A stretch of DNA of 64,000 bases from Candidatus Binatia bacterium (GCA_026004215.1 BPIR01000002.1:733844-797843); one strand, 5' to 3'. Numbered from the stretch's first letter, positions 43,660 to 53,866 are shown. The notes: generated by a model not told the origin, from the sequence alone. Numbers and translations: made by a program.

Positions 43660-45399
43660 TTACTGGGTCACCAAGCTGATCCAGCCACCAGGCGTGACCA
43701 TCCAGTTCGTGCCGTTCGGGTCGAACGCGCCAATGTACGTAGCGCTATCGAAGTAGGGGTCGGCAAACAGCGTCCCGCAATCTACACCACCTGAAACAGC
43801 CGCGACATTGGCCGGGCGCGGATCGACCACCGCGGGCGAGGGGAACGTGCCAATCGTCAAACCCGGATCGGCGGTGGAGACTTCCCCTGCCGCCTGCAGA
43901 AGCGCCATGTACTCACAGGAATTGCAGGCGGAGCCGGTGTTTCCCGAGCCGGTTTTGTTCCGGCAAAGCTCCGTTCCGCCCGTGCCGTTATTGAACAGTA
44001 AAACCGAGTAGTGGCGGAGAATCGGCGCCGCGCCGCCCAGGGTGAAAGGCGAGCCATCACAAGTGGCGACCCCATCCGTCCGCGGGTTGCCGCTCACGAG
44101 GCAGGTGCCGCTGCAAGCATGTTGGCCAGTGGCCGCATCGCGGAGCTGCAACGCCGCATCGTCCATGCCCGTGATGAGCACGTTGGCGAGCCGTCCGCCT
44201 GTGCCCCGCCGGTGGAAAAAGCCGAAGAAGTCGCCCGACGGGTGCCCCGCCTGGCCTTTGCCGCCAACGATGGTGACGTTACAGAAGCGCGGGTCCGACA
44301 CCGGGGTCGCCGTGAAATTGTTTTCATTGTTATCGGTTTCGAAACCGTGGCTACCCGCAGTGTCGAGGTTGCCGGCGTACTGTGCGCCGAATGCAAATTG
44401 CACCTTGGAAAGCGTGCCCAACTGCCAGTCGAGCTGGTCGTCGGCGTTGGCGGTGGCCACAAGGTACTTGCTGTTGTTCGTCCCACCGAACCATTCGAAA
44501 CCATCATCCTTCCCCATGTGCGCCTGCAACCAGTCGAACTGCGTGCAACTCCCCAGTGCGTTCATGGTCCAGACGTTCAACTCGTTGTCGGGCGACAACT
44601 CGCGGCCCGCAAACTCGGTTCGCACATAACGGGCAATGCCGCTGCTTTCGTTCAGGATGGGGGTGGCACCGCCACCGAATACCACGCCCACCAAACCTTC
44701 CGGTGTTCCCGATCCTCCGGGCAAGTTCACGATCGAGCAGCCTTGAAAAGCTACTCCACCCCAGTCGCCGGCCTGCCGCGAGCCCACCGGTTGATCCGAG
44801 GTGAACACGATCGGCGCATTCGGGGTGCCTGCCGCGTTGATGCGGGCAGTAAACGGGTTTCCATCCGAGCAGTCGCCTTGCAAAAACACCAGCGCCGACG
44901 GACTTCCATCCGACGAGACTTTGCGTCCCTTCACGACCGCGCCGGGCCGAACTGTCACCACTGTGCCCGGCTGCACGAACACCGTACCGTCCACAAAGTA
45001 CTCGCAGCTTCCCAGTACGACATTGCTCGTGATGTCCTCCGAGATCGTACTTCCGCAGGGCAAAACCGGCCCCGGGCTTGCGCACATGGGCACCACGTTG
45101 CGGTTGCAGCCCGGGCTAGTCTCGTTCAGCACGATCACCGCGTCGTTGATGTTCAACGTGCCATCCAGGTTCACATCCGCACAATTCAAAATTCCCTGAC
45201 CGCCGCAAGCCGCACCACACGCGGGATCTGCAGGGTTGTTGATGCACTTGAGCATCAACGACACATCGGCCAGCGTAATCCCCCCGCCGTTGGGGTCCCC
45301 CGTACAGACGGCATGCACCGAACGAGCCCCTCCCCACAAAGCGAGCGCCATGCCCACTGCAATCGAAACACTCCGACAAACCATTGACCGTGACTTCAT
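43660..45399 (-). CDS. Secreted protein: EF-hand-like repeats plus beta-helix-like domain
   Basis: A 579-residue exported protein. ATG 45399 follows GAGGAG. The signal peptide is followed by two calcium-loop-like segments (GDPNGGGITLADVSLMLKC, ADVNLDGTLNINDAV). Residues ~110-560 are rich in repeated turns: DGTVFVQPGTVVTVRPGAVV, GDWGGVAFQGC, NSKYLVATANADDQLDWQL. Proteins with this QPGTVVTV...GDWGG pattern are often found beside TonB receptors. I infer a cell-surface or secreted partner of the receptor, with no enzymatic motif visible. Confidence 0.72.
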   Translation of the reverse strand: MKSRSMVCRSVSIAVGMALALWGGARSVHAVCTGDPNGGGITLADVSLMLKCINNPADPACGAACGGQGILNCADVNLDGTLNINDAVIVLNETSPGCNRNVVPMCASPGPVLPCGSTISEDITSNVVLGSCEYFVDGTVFVQPGTVVTVRPGAVVKGRKVSSDGSPSALVFLQGDCSDGNPFTARINAAGTPNAPIVFTSDQPVGSRQAGDWGGVAFQGCSIVNLPGGSGTPEGLVGVVFGGGATPILNESSGIARYVRTEFAGRELSPDNELNVWTMNALGSCTQFDWLQAHMGKDDGFEWFGGTNNSKYLVATANADDQLDWQLGTLSKVQFAFGAQYAGNLDTAGSHGFETDNNENNFTATPVSDPRFCNVTIVGGKGQAGHPSGDFFGFFHRRGTGGRLANVLITGMDDAALQLRDAATGQHACSGTCLVSGNPRTDGVATCDGSPFTLGGAAPILRHYSVLLFNNGTGGTELCRNKTGSGNTGSACNSCEYMALLQAAGEVSTADPGLTIGTFPSPAVVDPRPANVAAVSGGVDCGTLFADPYFDSATYIGAFDPNGTNWMVTPGGWISLVTQ

Positions 45400-45434
45400 T
45401 CTCGTTTCTCCTCTTTTACGCGTACTTGCCGAAC

Positions 45435-46845
45435 TTACGGTTCGGTGACCGTGACCGTGCAGCTCACGCCTTGCACCGGATTCCCGCTCAGGTCCGCAGC
45501 CGACTCGACCTCGCAACTCGTCAGAGCGAACTGCGACAAACACGCTTCCGTGGCCGGGCAGTCGCTATCCGTCTGGCAGTTGATCCACTGACTCAGGCTG
45601 CACGAGCGCCCCTGGGCCACGCACTTTTCTCCGCACGTGCCGTTGCCCACGCATTGCGCGTCGGACGTGCAGGTCGTGGCGCCGTCCCCCGTGCACTTGT
45701 TTGCTGGTTGGCAACCGGAGCACGCGGGAGCCCGGCAGTCGTTGGCGGATGTGCACGCCTGCGCGGTGGTGACACTGCACAGGCCCTGCGGAAACGCGGG
45801 GCGGCATACGTCGAAGGAGATGCTGGTCAACAAACCCGCTGGAAATACCGGCCGAATCCAAAGCCGAAACCCGCACAGCATCGTCGAGATCGAACGCGTC
45901 CAGAAACGCCACCGGCGACGTGAAGCGCCCAAGGTCAATGTCCGCGCCGTTTTCATCGATCCCCGCATCGAACCGCGGGTAGCGAACTAAGACGGTCACG
46001 CCCCCCAATGAGATCGGCGTGTTCAGGTTGACGTTGACCGTACGGGCGTTTGCGTTCGGGGTCCCCTTGGTACAGTTTTCTCCCGGGTACGCAATGGTGG
46101 CCAGGCTCTTCCCTTCGGCCAGCGCCGCTTCCACGACACAGTCGGGCAGCGGATCGCAGCTACCCACTTGCGCACCCGTCAAGCCCGGGCAGGCCGCCTG
46201 GATCGCCGCCTTGCGCCCGTTGAGGAACGTGGCAAGGGCTGAATCGTCCAAACACGAAGACAAGTTCAGCGCCGAACCTGGCGCCGCGCTCTTCTGGCAC
46301 TGAATCGCGGCGTTCATCATTTTGTCGGCGATCGCGCGGCGTGCCGACGAGATGACTTTGAAGCACTTGCGCTTTACCGGGTCGTTTCCAAGCGTCACGT
46401 TTCCGAGCAATTTGCTCGCACGCTCGCTTGCCAGGGAACGCAACGACGGCAACTTGTTTTCCAGCGTATCTCCCGGCAACGCATCCGTCGCCGCTTGCGC
46501 CGCCGGCTGCGGGCACTTGGCAGCGAGCTTCTCTAGGGTTTTTTCCTCCGCGCGCGCATACTTGCCGCCATCGATGATCGTGAACGGGAAACCCTCGACG
46601 TTGTTACACAGGCCGCCGGGCACGCCGACCTTTTGTGCCAGTATGTGGCACTTCTCCTGACCCGAAGCGGCCGTCTTGCCTAAACTGCGCGTCTCCGCAC
46701 CGATCGCGGTGTAACACTTGGGCGCGTCTTGCGCCGACACCGGCAATCCAGCGCCGAACAGGCCCGACGCCGCCACCGCGGTGGCAACCTTCTCTTCCAA
46801 CCGATTCTGAATTTGCTCCAACTTCGCGTGCACTGGATGCACCAT
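45435..46845 (-). pseudogene. Secreted cysteine-rich protein, one frameshift
   Basis: About 465 residues across two frames. The start is ATG 46845 (GGAGGA 6 bases upstream); the adjacent ATG at 46851 abuts that site and is less likely. The N-terminal two thirds are helical with scattered cysteines (APKCYTAIG, GQEKCHILAQKVG, RKCFKVISSARRAIADKMM). Then comes a cohesin-like strand segment (LGGVTVLVRYPRFDAG). After a one-base shift at the A3 run 45843-45845 the frame goes on LLTSISFDVCRP and a cysteine-rich tail (CTSANDCRAPACSGC, CQTDSDCPATEACLS). A weak Pho-box-like site lies upstream. Function unknown. Confidence 0.65.
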
Positions 46846-47078
46846 ACGCATTCCTCCTCGAGATGGTTTTGCTTGCGTTCTTTCGGGATCGAGCGACCCA
46901 CACCTTTCCCTCTCCGGGACGCGATCTGCCGATCACCGAATCAGCCTGGCCCACGTTGCACGTTCCATGCGAATCCCATGAGTTCTCCCTCCTCTCGCGA
47001 GCCTGCCGTTCACCGGCGATTCCCCGTGAAACCGGCTCGCGACGTTCCACGGAATCTGCGCTAACGGCGGCGCGAGAT

Positions 47079-47118
47079 TACTCCGGAAACGTGAACGTTC
47101 GGTCACAGGAGCGCGAAC
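47079..47118 (-). promoter_or_regulatory. Candidate Pho-box-like site, leftward
   Basis: Minus strand GTTCGCG, TGTGACC, GTTCACG, CGGAGTA at an 11-base period. The words match less well than at the other three sites. It lies in the 363-base divergent region 46846-47208, facing the cysteine-rich-protein gene about 230 bases away. Apart from this and the next site, I see nothing in that region. Confidence 0.4.
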
Positions 47119-47144
47119 TTTTCGCAAAAAAACAAACCCACACG

Positions 47145-47173
47145 TTTCACGAATTGTTCACGCTCGCGTAACC
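47145..47173 (+). promoter_or_regulatory. Pho-box-like site upstream of TonB receptor
   Basis: Plus strand TTTCACG, 4 bases, GTTCACG, 4 bases, CGTAACC at an exact 11-base period, made of the same words as the porin and tonB sites. It ends 35 bases before the receptor start codon. Confidence 0.72.
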
Positions 47174-47208
47174 TCCGCCCAACATCCGCCTGCTTTTACC
47201 CTGGCCCC

Positions 47209-50039
47209 GTGATCACTTCCGTCATTGCCGTTATGTTCCCGCGCCGGTGGCCTAGCTCGGCCCGGATCTCCATCCTGTTCGCCATCATTTCCTGCGCTCC
47301 CGTGCCGCTGTGGGCGCAGGCGGCTGCGGGAACTTTGCAAGGCGTCGTCCGCGACCAACAGAGTAAAGAGCCGGTAATAGACGCGGGCGTAGAACTGGTC
47401 GGCACGGGCAAGCAAACGCGCACGGACCTGGACGGCCGCTTCAAATTCACCGTGCCGCCCGGGCGCTACGAGATCCGGGTTTTTGCACCGTTTTACCGCA
47501 GTATGCGCGTGCAAAATCTTATGGTGGCTGCGGGGCAGGTTACGGAAACCGTGGTCGAGCTCCTCGCCGAAGGAGAAGCAGCTACAGAAACGGTCGAAGT
47601 GGTTGCGAAGGCGGAGCGGGGCAGCGCCCGCGTGCAAATGGAACTCCGGCGCGAGGCTACGAGCGTCAGCGAAAACATCAGCGCGCAAGAAATTCGCGTG
47701 AGCCCCGACAGCGACGCCGGAGAAATTGTCCTGCGACTGCCGGCGGTGGTAGTCAAGGACGACAAGTACATCAACGTCCGCGGTTTGAACGAGCGGTATT
47801 CCGCGGCGCGACTACAAGGGAGTCGCCTGCCCAGCACGGACCCGGAGCGGCGCGTCGTTCCCCTCGATCTCTTCCCGGCCGAATTTATCGAGTCGGTGTC
47901 CCTGGTCAAAACGTTCCAACCAGATTTGCCGGGCGATTTTTCCGGGGCACTGGCGGACATTTACCTCAAATCGGTTCCCGAGGAGACCGGCCTCAGTGTC
48001 GGGCTCGCATCCGGGCGTGAATACCAACGCGAGCTTCAAAACTTTCGATACGTATCGGGCAGCCGGCCCGGCCGACTCCTTCGCTTTGGGCGAGCACTTT
48101 CGCCGCTTGCCGGACATCGTTCCGGACCGAGCATCCGAGGTGAACCGCACCCCCGCACGGGCGCAAGCGTTTGCACGCGCCTTCGACAATATCTGGGAAC
48201 CGTCGCGCATCTCGGCGCCACCGAACTTGGGCTTCAACTTTTCCGCTGGAACGCGCTGGGGACCTCTCGGCGTCAGCCTCGCAGGTCTCTACCGAACCGA
48301 GTACAAGCGCCAAAACCTGCTCACCTCCAACGTGCTGTTCGCAGGGGATCGGGCGGAGGTTGCGGACCGCTTCGACAATCGGCTCAGCACGTTCGAAGCG
48401 CGTCTCGGGGGACTGCTCAACAGTGGCTACCGTTTCAACGAGGAACACGAAATCTTCTTCCGTGCGCTCGTGAACCGCAACGCCACCGACGAGACGCGCA
48501 GGTCCCTCGGCGTAGAAGACTCGACCGGCCACACGCTGGCATTTACCCGCTTCCGGTACACCGTGGACACCCTGGCCTTCGGCCAACTCGGTGGCCAGCA
48601 CCGCATCGGCGCTAACCTCGGGGCCCGCTGGCGCACCGCCTATGGCTACACGACCCAAGATCAACCCGATGGGCGGTTGCAGACCCGCGATGTGACCGAG
48701 GGGAACATTTTCATCAATAACAACTTCGGCGGCCGGCGCATTTTTGGCTTCCTGGAAGAGCGTCTTACGGATTCCGCCGTGGATTTCGAGCTCCGCCTTC
48801 CCCGAACCGCCTGCGGTGCTGCCGCGGGCCGCCCGCTTGTTGCGCTTCGGCCCGGCGTACACGTTCCGCGAACGCGACCAAGGGCTACGCCAATTTATCT
48901 TCGATGTGAAGGACGTTCCCGAGTTGCAACGCCTTCCGACAGAGGAAATTTTTGCCCCGCAAAACCTCGGCCCAAACCCGTTCCACCGCGGTGTGGGCTT
49001 CCGCGAAGAAAGCAAGCCGCGCGATTCCTTCTCGGCAAACGAAGAAGTTGTCGCGGGCTATGCCATGCTGGAGTTGCCGGTCTACCGGCGCAGCGAGGAG
49101 CGGCACGAAGTTCTCCTGATTGGCGGGACCCGCACCGAGTATTGGCATTTGCGCGAGCGCTTCTTCGCCGCGAACGCGAAGCGGGTTCCGCTGACCAAGA
49201 CGGAATTGGACCCGCTCCCGGCCCTGGGGCTCCGCTACCGACCGCGCACCGACATGAATGTGCGCCTGTCGTGGAGCGAGACATTGACTCGCCCCGATCT
49301 GCGCGAACTTTCCCCCACGCAATACCCGGAACAAGGTTCGCTGGAAACCAAAGCCGGCGATCCCACGCTGCAAACAGCGGCGATCCAAAACTACGACGTG
49401 CGCTGGGAGTGGTTTCTTAGCCCCGAAGAGCTCTTCTCTGTGAGCTTCTTCTACAAGGACTTCACCAATCCGATCGAACAGGTAATTTTCTACGAAGGGG
49501 CCAACCGGGTGTTCAAGCCGCGCAATGCGCGAAGCGCGAACGTTCTCGGTTGGGAACTCGAAACACGCGTCGCCGCGAGTCGTGCCTGGCAAAAGCTCGA
49601 AGGCCTGTCCTTCTTTACCAATTTTACTTGGGCCGATTCCGAAGCCCAGATCCTTCAAGACTCCGGGTCCATCCGCAAGCGCACGTTGCAAGGCCAGGCA
49701 CCGTTCATCGTGAACGCAGGCCTGAATTACAAGCATGCGCGGTGGGGCGAAATCCGGCTTCTTTACAATACCGCGGATCGCCGGGTGGAAGCTGCCGGCC
49801 CGCCAGACACCGATCCGGTCACCAAACAACCGTTGATCCCGGAGGTGTACGAGGAACGCCGCGACCAACTGGACGCCGCCTATCTCACCACCGTGCACCC
49901 GTTTTCCGCACCGATCCAAGTCAAGCTCACGGCCGAGAATTTGCTGAACGACCAATACGTGTTCACCCAAGCGGATATCGTGCAGAAGCGTTTCACGACC
50001 GGCGTAAAAGTCAGCCTGAGCTTGACTTACACCTTTTGA
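47209..50039 (+). pseudogene. TonB-dependent outer-membrane receptor, two frameshifts
   Basis: A ~940-residue receptor. A signal peptide (to LWAQA) is followed by a carboxypeptidase-regulatory-like domain (GTLQGVVRDQQSKEP, GRFKFTVPPGRYEIRVFAP), the plug (EIVLRLPAVVVKDDKYINVR, NERYSAARLQGSRLPST) and the barrel, ending in the typical aromatic strand GVKVSLSLTYTF. The frame shifts by one base at the G3 run 48013-48015 and at the C4 run 48800-48803 and is otherwise fully conserved. GTG 47209 or ATG 47233 are possible starts. The Pho-box-like site and nearby tonB genes suggest uptake of phosphate or a phosphorylated compound too large for porins. Confidence 0.82.
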
Positions 50040-50053
50040 AGGTGGGGGGAACT

Positions 50054-51019
50054 ATGATGCCGAAACGGTCCAAGCCCAAATGGATTCTCGTGACCACAGC
50101 CGCGCTGTTGTATGCATCGGCGAGTTTTGCCTGTCCCGGAGACTGCAACGGCTCCGGCACCGTGACTGCGGCCGACATTACCCGCATGGTCGCGTTGATT
50201 TTGCTGTGCGACGGCGAGCCAGGCGGGTGTTCGGCCTTGCCGCGTCCCTGCGCAAGCGGTGATGTCAATGGCAGCGGCCGCATTGACGTGGGCGACCTGC
50301 TCCAGGTGATCGACCAGGTGCTCGTGTATCCACTCGGCTGTCCGGCTCCGCCAACGCCGGCTTCCAGCCTGACGCCAACCACCTCGCCCACACGCACGGC
50401 CGCGGCGACGGCCACGCACACGGAAGTCCCGCCGCCCACGCCCACCCTGCAACCATCGCCCACATCGTTACCTCCAACGGCAACCCCGACGTCGTCCCCG
50501 TCCCCAAGCCCGACGCCGACGCTCGCCCCGGCGGTTTGCGGCAACGGCGTCGTCGAGCCACCAGAAACCTGCGACGACGGCAACCTCGTCACCAACCCTC
50601 CGGCGGATTCCTGTCCGGAGGACTGCACCATCCTCACCTGCACACCCTCGGGAACTCGTGCCGAAGTTGCCGTGAACTTTTCGTCTCCACGTGGGCTGAC
50701 CTCCATCGCCGTTCTCGTCGAGTACCCCGACGGCGTGGTGCAAATACCAGGCACAGGGGACGATGCCGGCGTCGCCACACGCGTGACCAATCGGCCCAGT
50801 GGGTTTTTGGCGAACATTTTCGATTTTGATTTCGCACTCCGAGTCGCACTGGCGGGCACGCGAAACATCACTGGAACGCAACTCTTTCGCATTCAGTTCG
50901 ACGTCTGCCGCAATGCGGCAGCACCCCCGGCGACTGCGTACCGCTGCCGGGTTCTCGAAGCCAACGACACCAACTTGCAGCCCGTTTCCGGAGTCACGTG
51001 CACGGTAACGATTCCGTGA
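50054..51019 (+). CDS. Secreted EF-hand-like / cysteine-repeat / cohesin-like protein
   Basis: A 321-residue exported protein 15 bases after the receptor stop, with a GGGGGGA ribosome site. The signal peptide ends ASASFA. Two calcium-loop repeats follow (CPGDCNGSGTVTAADITRMV, GDVNGSGRIDVGDLLQVI), then a ~65-residue Thr/Pro linker, a DUF4215-like repeat (CGNGVVEPPETCDDGN) and a C-terminal beta domain (EVAVNFSSPRGLTSIAVLVE, LFRIQFDVC) ending in VSGVTCTVTIP. The modular build suggests a surface-attached scaffold or binding protein. It is probably co-transcribed with the receptor. Confidence 0.75.
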   Translation: MMPKRSKPKWILVTTAALLYASASFACPGDCNGSGTVTAADITRMVALILLCDGEPGGCSALPRPCASGDVNGSGRIDVGDLLQVIDQVLVYPLGCPAPPTPASSLTPTTSPTRTAAATATHTEVPPPTPTLQPSPTSLPPTATPTSSPSPSPTPTLAPAVCGNGVVEPPETCDDGNLVTNPPADSCPEDCTILTCTPSGTRAEVAVNFSSPRGLTSIAVLVEYPDGVVQIPGTGDDAGVATRVTNRPSGFLANIFDFDFALRVALAGTRNITGTQLFRIQFDVCRNAAAPPATAYRCRVLEANDTNLQPVSGVTCTVTIP

Positions 51020-51117
51020 GCGTGGTTGCGAAAAAAACATGTCCAGGTCCACCGCCCCATACGTGCAGACACACAAGCACGACGAGAAATGAATCGAGCT
51101 GGAAAGGAGGATCACTG

Positions 51118-51780
51118 ATGATGAGCAAAGCCACATGGATTACGCTGCTGGTACTGTGGGCATTTTCGATTGGTCACCCCGCAACGGCTCACGCTTGCGT
51201 CGGGGACTGCAACGGCGACGGCGAGGTGACGATCGAAGAGCTGGTCTCCTTGGTCAACATCGCTCTCGGGCTCCAACCCACAACCGGGTGCCCCGCCGGC
51301 GATGCCACTGGAGACGGCGAAATCACCATCGAGGAAATTATCTCTGCCGTCAACAATGCCTTGAACGGGTGCCCGCCGCCGGCGGGTTGTACTTCGGCCA
51401 TTGCCACACTAGCGCTGGCCTTCGATCCCAACGCCGTGCCCAACCTCGCTGGAGTGACGCTGGAACTGCGCTACCCGGTGCAACACGTCACACTTCCCGC
51501 GAGCGAGATCAACGAGAGAGTACTCGACGTGAGCGACGCTGGAGGCTTTTTCGACGTGCAAGCCCTTCCTGCCGACGCCACGGTACCCGAGCGACTTCGG
51601 GTATCTTACTTGACCCTCGATCAAATCCAGGCTGGGCCGCTGCTCGAAATTACTTTCGATTGCGCTTCCTCGACGCCGCCTCCAGAGGCCGACTTTGATT
51701 GTCGGCTCGTCCAAGCCTCGGACAGCACTGGCTTCGACGTCGAGGGAGTCACCTGCCAGACAGTGGTGGATTTGGAATGA
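51118..51780 (+). CDS. Secreted protein with paired EF-hand-like repeats
   Basis: A 220-residue exported protein. ATG 51118 has AAAGGAGG 7 bases upstream. The signal peptide ends HPATAHA. Two dockerin-like repeats follow (CVGDCNGDGEVTIEELVSLV and GDATGDGEITIEEIISAV), each with the DxNxDGxxx loop for calcium. The C-terminal domain (LALAFDPNAVPNLAGVTLEL, LLEITFDC, ending VEGVTCQTVVDLE) parallels that of the upstream protein, so the two are paralogues. No protein-binding partner can be named from sequence. Confidence 0.78.
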   Translation: MMSKATWITLLVLWAFSIGHPATAHACVGDCNGDGEVTIEELVSLVNIALGLQPTTGCPAGDATGDGEITIEEIISAVNNALNGCPPPAGCTSAIATLALAFDPNAVPNLAGVTLELRYPVQHVTLPASEINERVLDVSDAGGFFDVQALPADATVPERLRVSYLTLDQIQAGPLLEITFDCASSTPPPEADFDCRLVQASDSTGFDVEGVTCQTVVDLE

Positions 51781-52370
51781 AGCGCCAATCCGTTCGGCGG
51801 CCTCTTCGCACAGGCAAAAACGGAGCTGCTTTTGCGTTGCTCGTACTCATCGCGCTGCCGCACGCGACGATCTTCCTGCCTGGCTGCGACAATGGTAACG
51901 GTGCTGGCTTCGAGCGCTGCGGCAACGGGCAATTGGATGCTGGCGAGCAATGCGACGACGGCAATCTCGAAGACGACGACGGTTGCTTGAGCACCTGCGT
52001 TCCGGCCCGCTGCGGCGACGGTTTCGTGGCCAGCTTCGCGCCCACGACCCCCGAGCAGTGCGATGGCCGCAATCTGGGCAGTTTCTGCTGGAACTACCTG
52101 CCGGAGCTCCGGCCTTGCCGCGGAAACGAAGACTGCCCACCTCGACCGGAAGGACCTTTCCTCGCAAACCCTTGCCAACAACCGAGCTGCCCAGCGTTCG
52201 GCCTCAGCGGCGGGCCTCTCCAATGCTCCCCCGACTGCACCCTCGTTTTGACGCAGTGCGGCCCGCCCCCGAGCGCCACCCCCACTCCACGACCGCCAAC
52301 GCCCACCCCCACACGCACCCCTCGAACTCCGCGAACACCGACACCAACGGAAACGCGGCCGGCTTCCTAG
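51777..52370 (+). CDS. Cysteine-rich lipoprotein with DUF4215-like repeat
   Basis: A 197-residue predicted lipoprotein overlapping the previous stop by 4 bases (ATGA), so translation is coupled. The signal peptide ends in the lipobox LPGC. The mature part carries CGNGQLDAGEQCDDGN, DDDGCLSTC and CGDGFVASFAP, the disulfide-rich repeat known from myxobacterial surface proteins. A proline-rich tail (PTPRPPTPTPTRTPRTPRTP) follows, which may span the cell envelope. A GGCGCTCC/GGAGCGCC stem at 52426-52461 downstream might end the operon. Confidence 0.75.
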   Translation: MKRQSVRRPLRTGKNGAAFALLVLIALPHATIFLPGCDNGNGAGFERCGNGQLDAGEQCDDGNLEDDDGCLSTCVPARCGDGFVASFAPTTPEQCDGRNLGSFCWNYLPELRPCRGNEDCPPRPEGPFLANPCQQPSCPAFGLSGGPLQCSPDCTLVLTQCGPPPSATPTPRPPTPTPTRTPRTPRTPTPTETRPAS

Positions 52371-52565
52371 GGGCTGCCATCTCTGCGACCTTTGCGCCGA
52401 AGGCTGGATTCGCCCCCGGCTCTGGGGCGCTCCTACGTTGCCGGAACAGCGTGGGAGCGCCTCAGTGCTCGCAAGCCGAGCCAATCGCCCGAAAGTTCGC
52501 CCACCCTATGGACCAGAACCTGTCGCTGGGGCACAATGCTGCCATTCCGCTTTGGGAGGTGGATC

Positions 52566-53174
52566 ATGATCAAGCTCTATCATGCCGCGCGCACACGCTC
52601 CGTGCGGCCCCGTTGGCTCCTCGAAGAGATGGGTGTTCCGTACGAACTGGTTCGGCTCGATCTCGGGCAAAAAGAGCACAAACGACCGGAGTACCTCGCC
52701 ATTCACCCTCACGGGACTGTGCCGGCCCTGGTGGATGGAAACTTGGCGTTGATGGAATCGAGTGCCATCTGCATGTATCTGGCCGACAAATTTGCAGACA
52801 AAGGCATGGCCCCGAATCCTGGAACGCCGGAACGCGGGCTCTACTACCAATGGATGGTGTATGCGGTGGCCACGCTCGAACCCCCCTTGGTCCAAATTTT
52901 TCAGCACACGATGCTATTGCCGGAGGCGGAACGATCGCCCAAAGCCCTGCAAGAAGCCCAAGAGAAGTTCCGCGAAGTAGCACGCGTCCTGACCGAAGCA
53001 CTTCAAGGCAAGGATTACCTCGTCGGTAACCGGTTCACGGCTGCGGACATTATGATTGGATCCACCCTGATCTGGGCCGCATTGATGGGCTTGCTTGCAG
53101 ACCAACCGGTCCTAGCCACATACGTGCAGCGCTTGCAGGAACGCCCCGCTTGCCAGAAAGCACAAGCAGACTGA
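52566..53174 (+). CDS. Glutathione S-transferase family protein
   Basis: A 202-residue GST. The thioredoxin-like N-terminal domain reads MIKLYHAARTRSVRPRWLLEE, HGTVPALVDGNLALMESSAI, and the helical C-terminal domain YLVGNRFTAADIMIGSTLIW. Conserved Pro, Glu and Ser of the glutathione site are present; the catalytic Tyr/Ser/Cys near residue 10-12 is not obvious (RTRSVR). ATG 52566 follows GGGAGG. It may detoxify electrophiles or act in lipid or aromatic metabolism. Confidence 0.9.
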   Translation: MIKLYHAARTRSVRPRWLLEEMGVPYELVRLDLGQKEHKRPEYLAIHPHGTVPALVDGNLALMESSAICMYLADKFADKGMAPNPGTPERGLYYQWMVYAVATLEPPLVQIFQHTMLLPEAERSPKALQEAQEKFREVARVLTEALQGKDYLVGNRFTAADIMIGSTLIWAALMGLLADQPVLATYVQRLQERPACQKAQAD

Positions 53175-53182
53175 GCGCGGCC

Positions 53183-53866
53183 ATGCGGCGGAGCAGTTTA
53201 CTGTTCTTTCCTCTGGCTCTGCCGTTTATCCTGGCCCTCTTGCTCGTTTTTCTCCTGCTGGTTGCCCTCCTGCAAATCGGCCTGATTTCGATCGCGTACG
53301 AAAAACTCGGCATTCCGCCCCAGCACTTGTTTTCGCTGCTGCTGTTGTCGTTGTTGGGCAGTTACATCAATATTCCGGTGGGGCGGGTGCCGGCCGGCGA
53401 ACGGATGATCGAGGCAGTGACGATCCGCCGCTTTGGCGTCACCTACGTGGTTCCGCGCGCAGTGGTGCCGCAAACCGTCATTGCGGTGAATGTCGGCGGG
53501 GCCGTCGTGCCAGTGCTGTTATCGCTCTACCTGATTGCCCGCACCGGGGAATTGTTCGCCGCAGTGCTGGGCACGGCCATCGTCGCCGCGGTCGTGCATC
53601 GCATGGCTCGTCCGCTTCCCGGGCTCGGCATCGCCATGCCCATGCTGATTCCTCCGCTGCTAGCCGCTGTGGTGGGCATCGTGCTCTCGAGCGAGCACGA
53701 ACCGGCCATCGCCTACGTCTCGGGAACGTTGGGCACTCTCGTCGGCGCTGACCTTCTGAATCTGCGCAAAGTCGCCGGCTTGGGTGCACCCGTGGCGTCA
53801 ATCGGGGGTGCGGGAACCTTCGATGGAATATTTCTCACTGGAATTTTGGCTGTCTTGCTGGCGTGA
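53183..53866 (+). CDS. DUF1614 membrane protein
   Basis: A 227-residue multi-pass protein: LALPFILALLLVFLLLVALL, LFSLLLLSLLGSYINIPV and further helices, with the family block ADLLNLRKV and terminal GAGTFDGIFLTGILAVLLA. Function unknown; the family is widespread and the last block is its signature. ATG 53183 begins nine bases after the GST stop, so the two are likely co-transcribed. Confidence 0.82.
   Translation: MRRSSLLFFPLALPFILALLLVFLLLVALLQIGLISIAYEKLGIPPQHLFSLLLLSLLGSYINIPVGRVPAGERMIEAVTIRRFGVTYVVPRAVVPQTVIAVNVGGAVVPVLLSLYLIARTGELFAAVLGTAIVAAVVHRMARPLPGLGIAMPMLIPPLLAAVVGIVLSSEHEPAIAYVSGTLGTLVGADLLNLRKVAGLGAPVASIGGAGTFDGIFLTGILAVLLA

Noticed and set aside
44011..45387. Long rightward open frame of 458 codons
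   Set aside because: Opposite-strand shadow of the secreted beta-helix gene, with no motif and no ribosome site.
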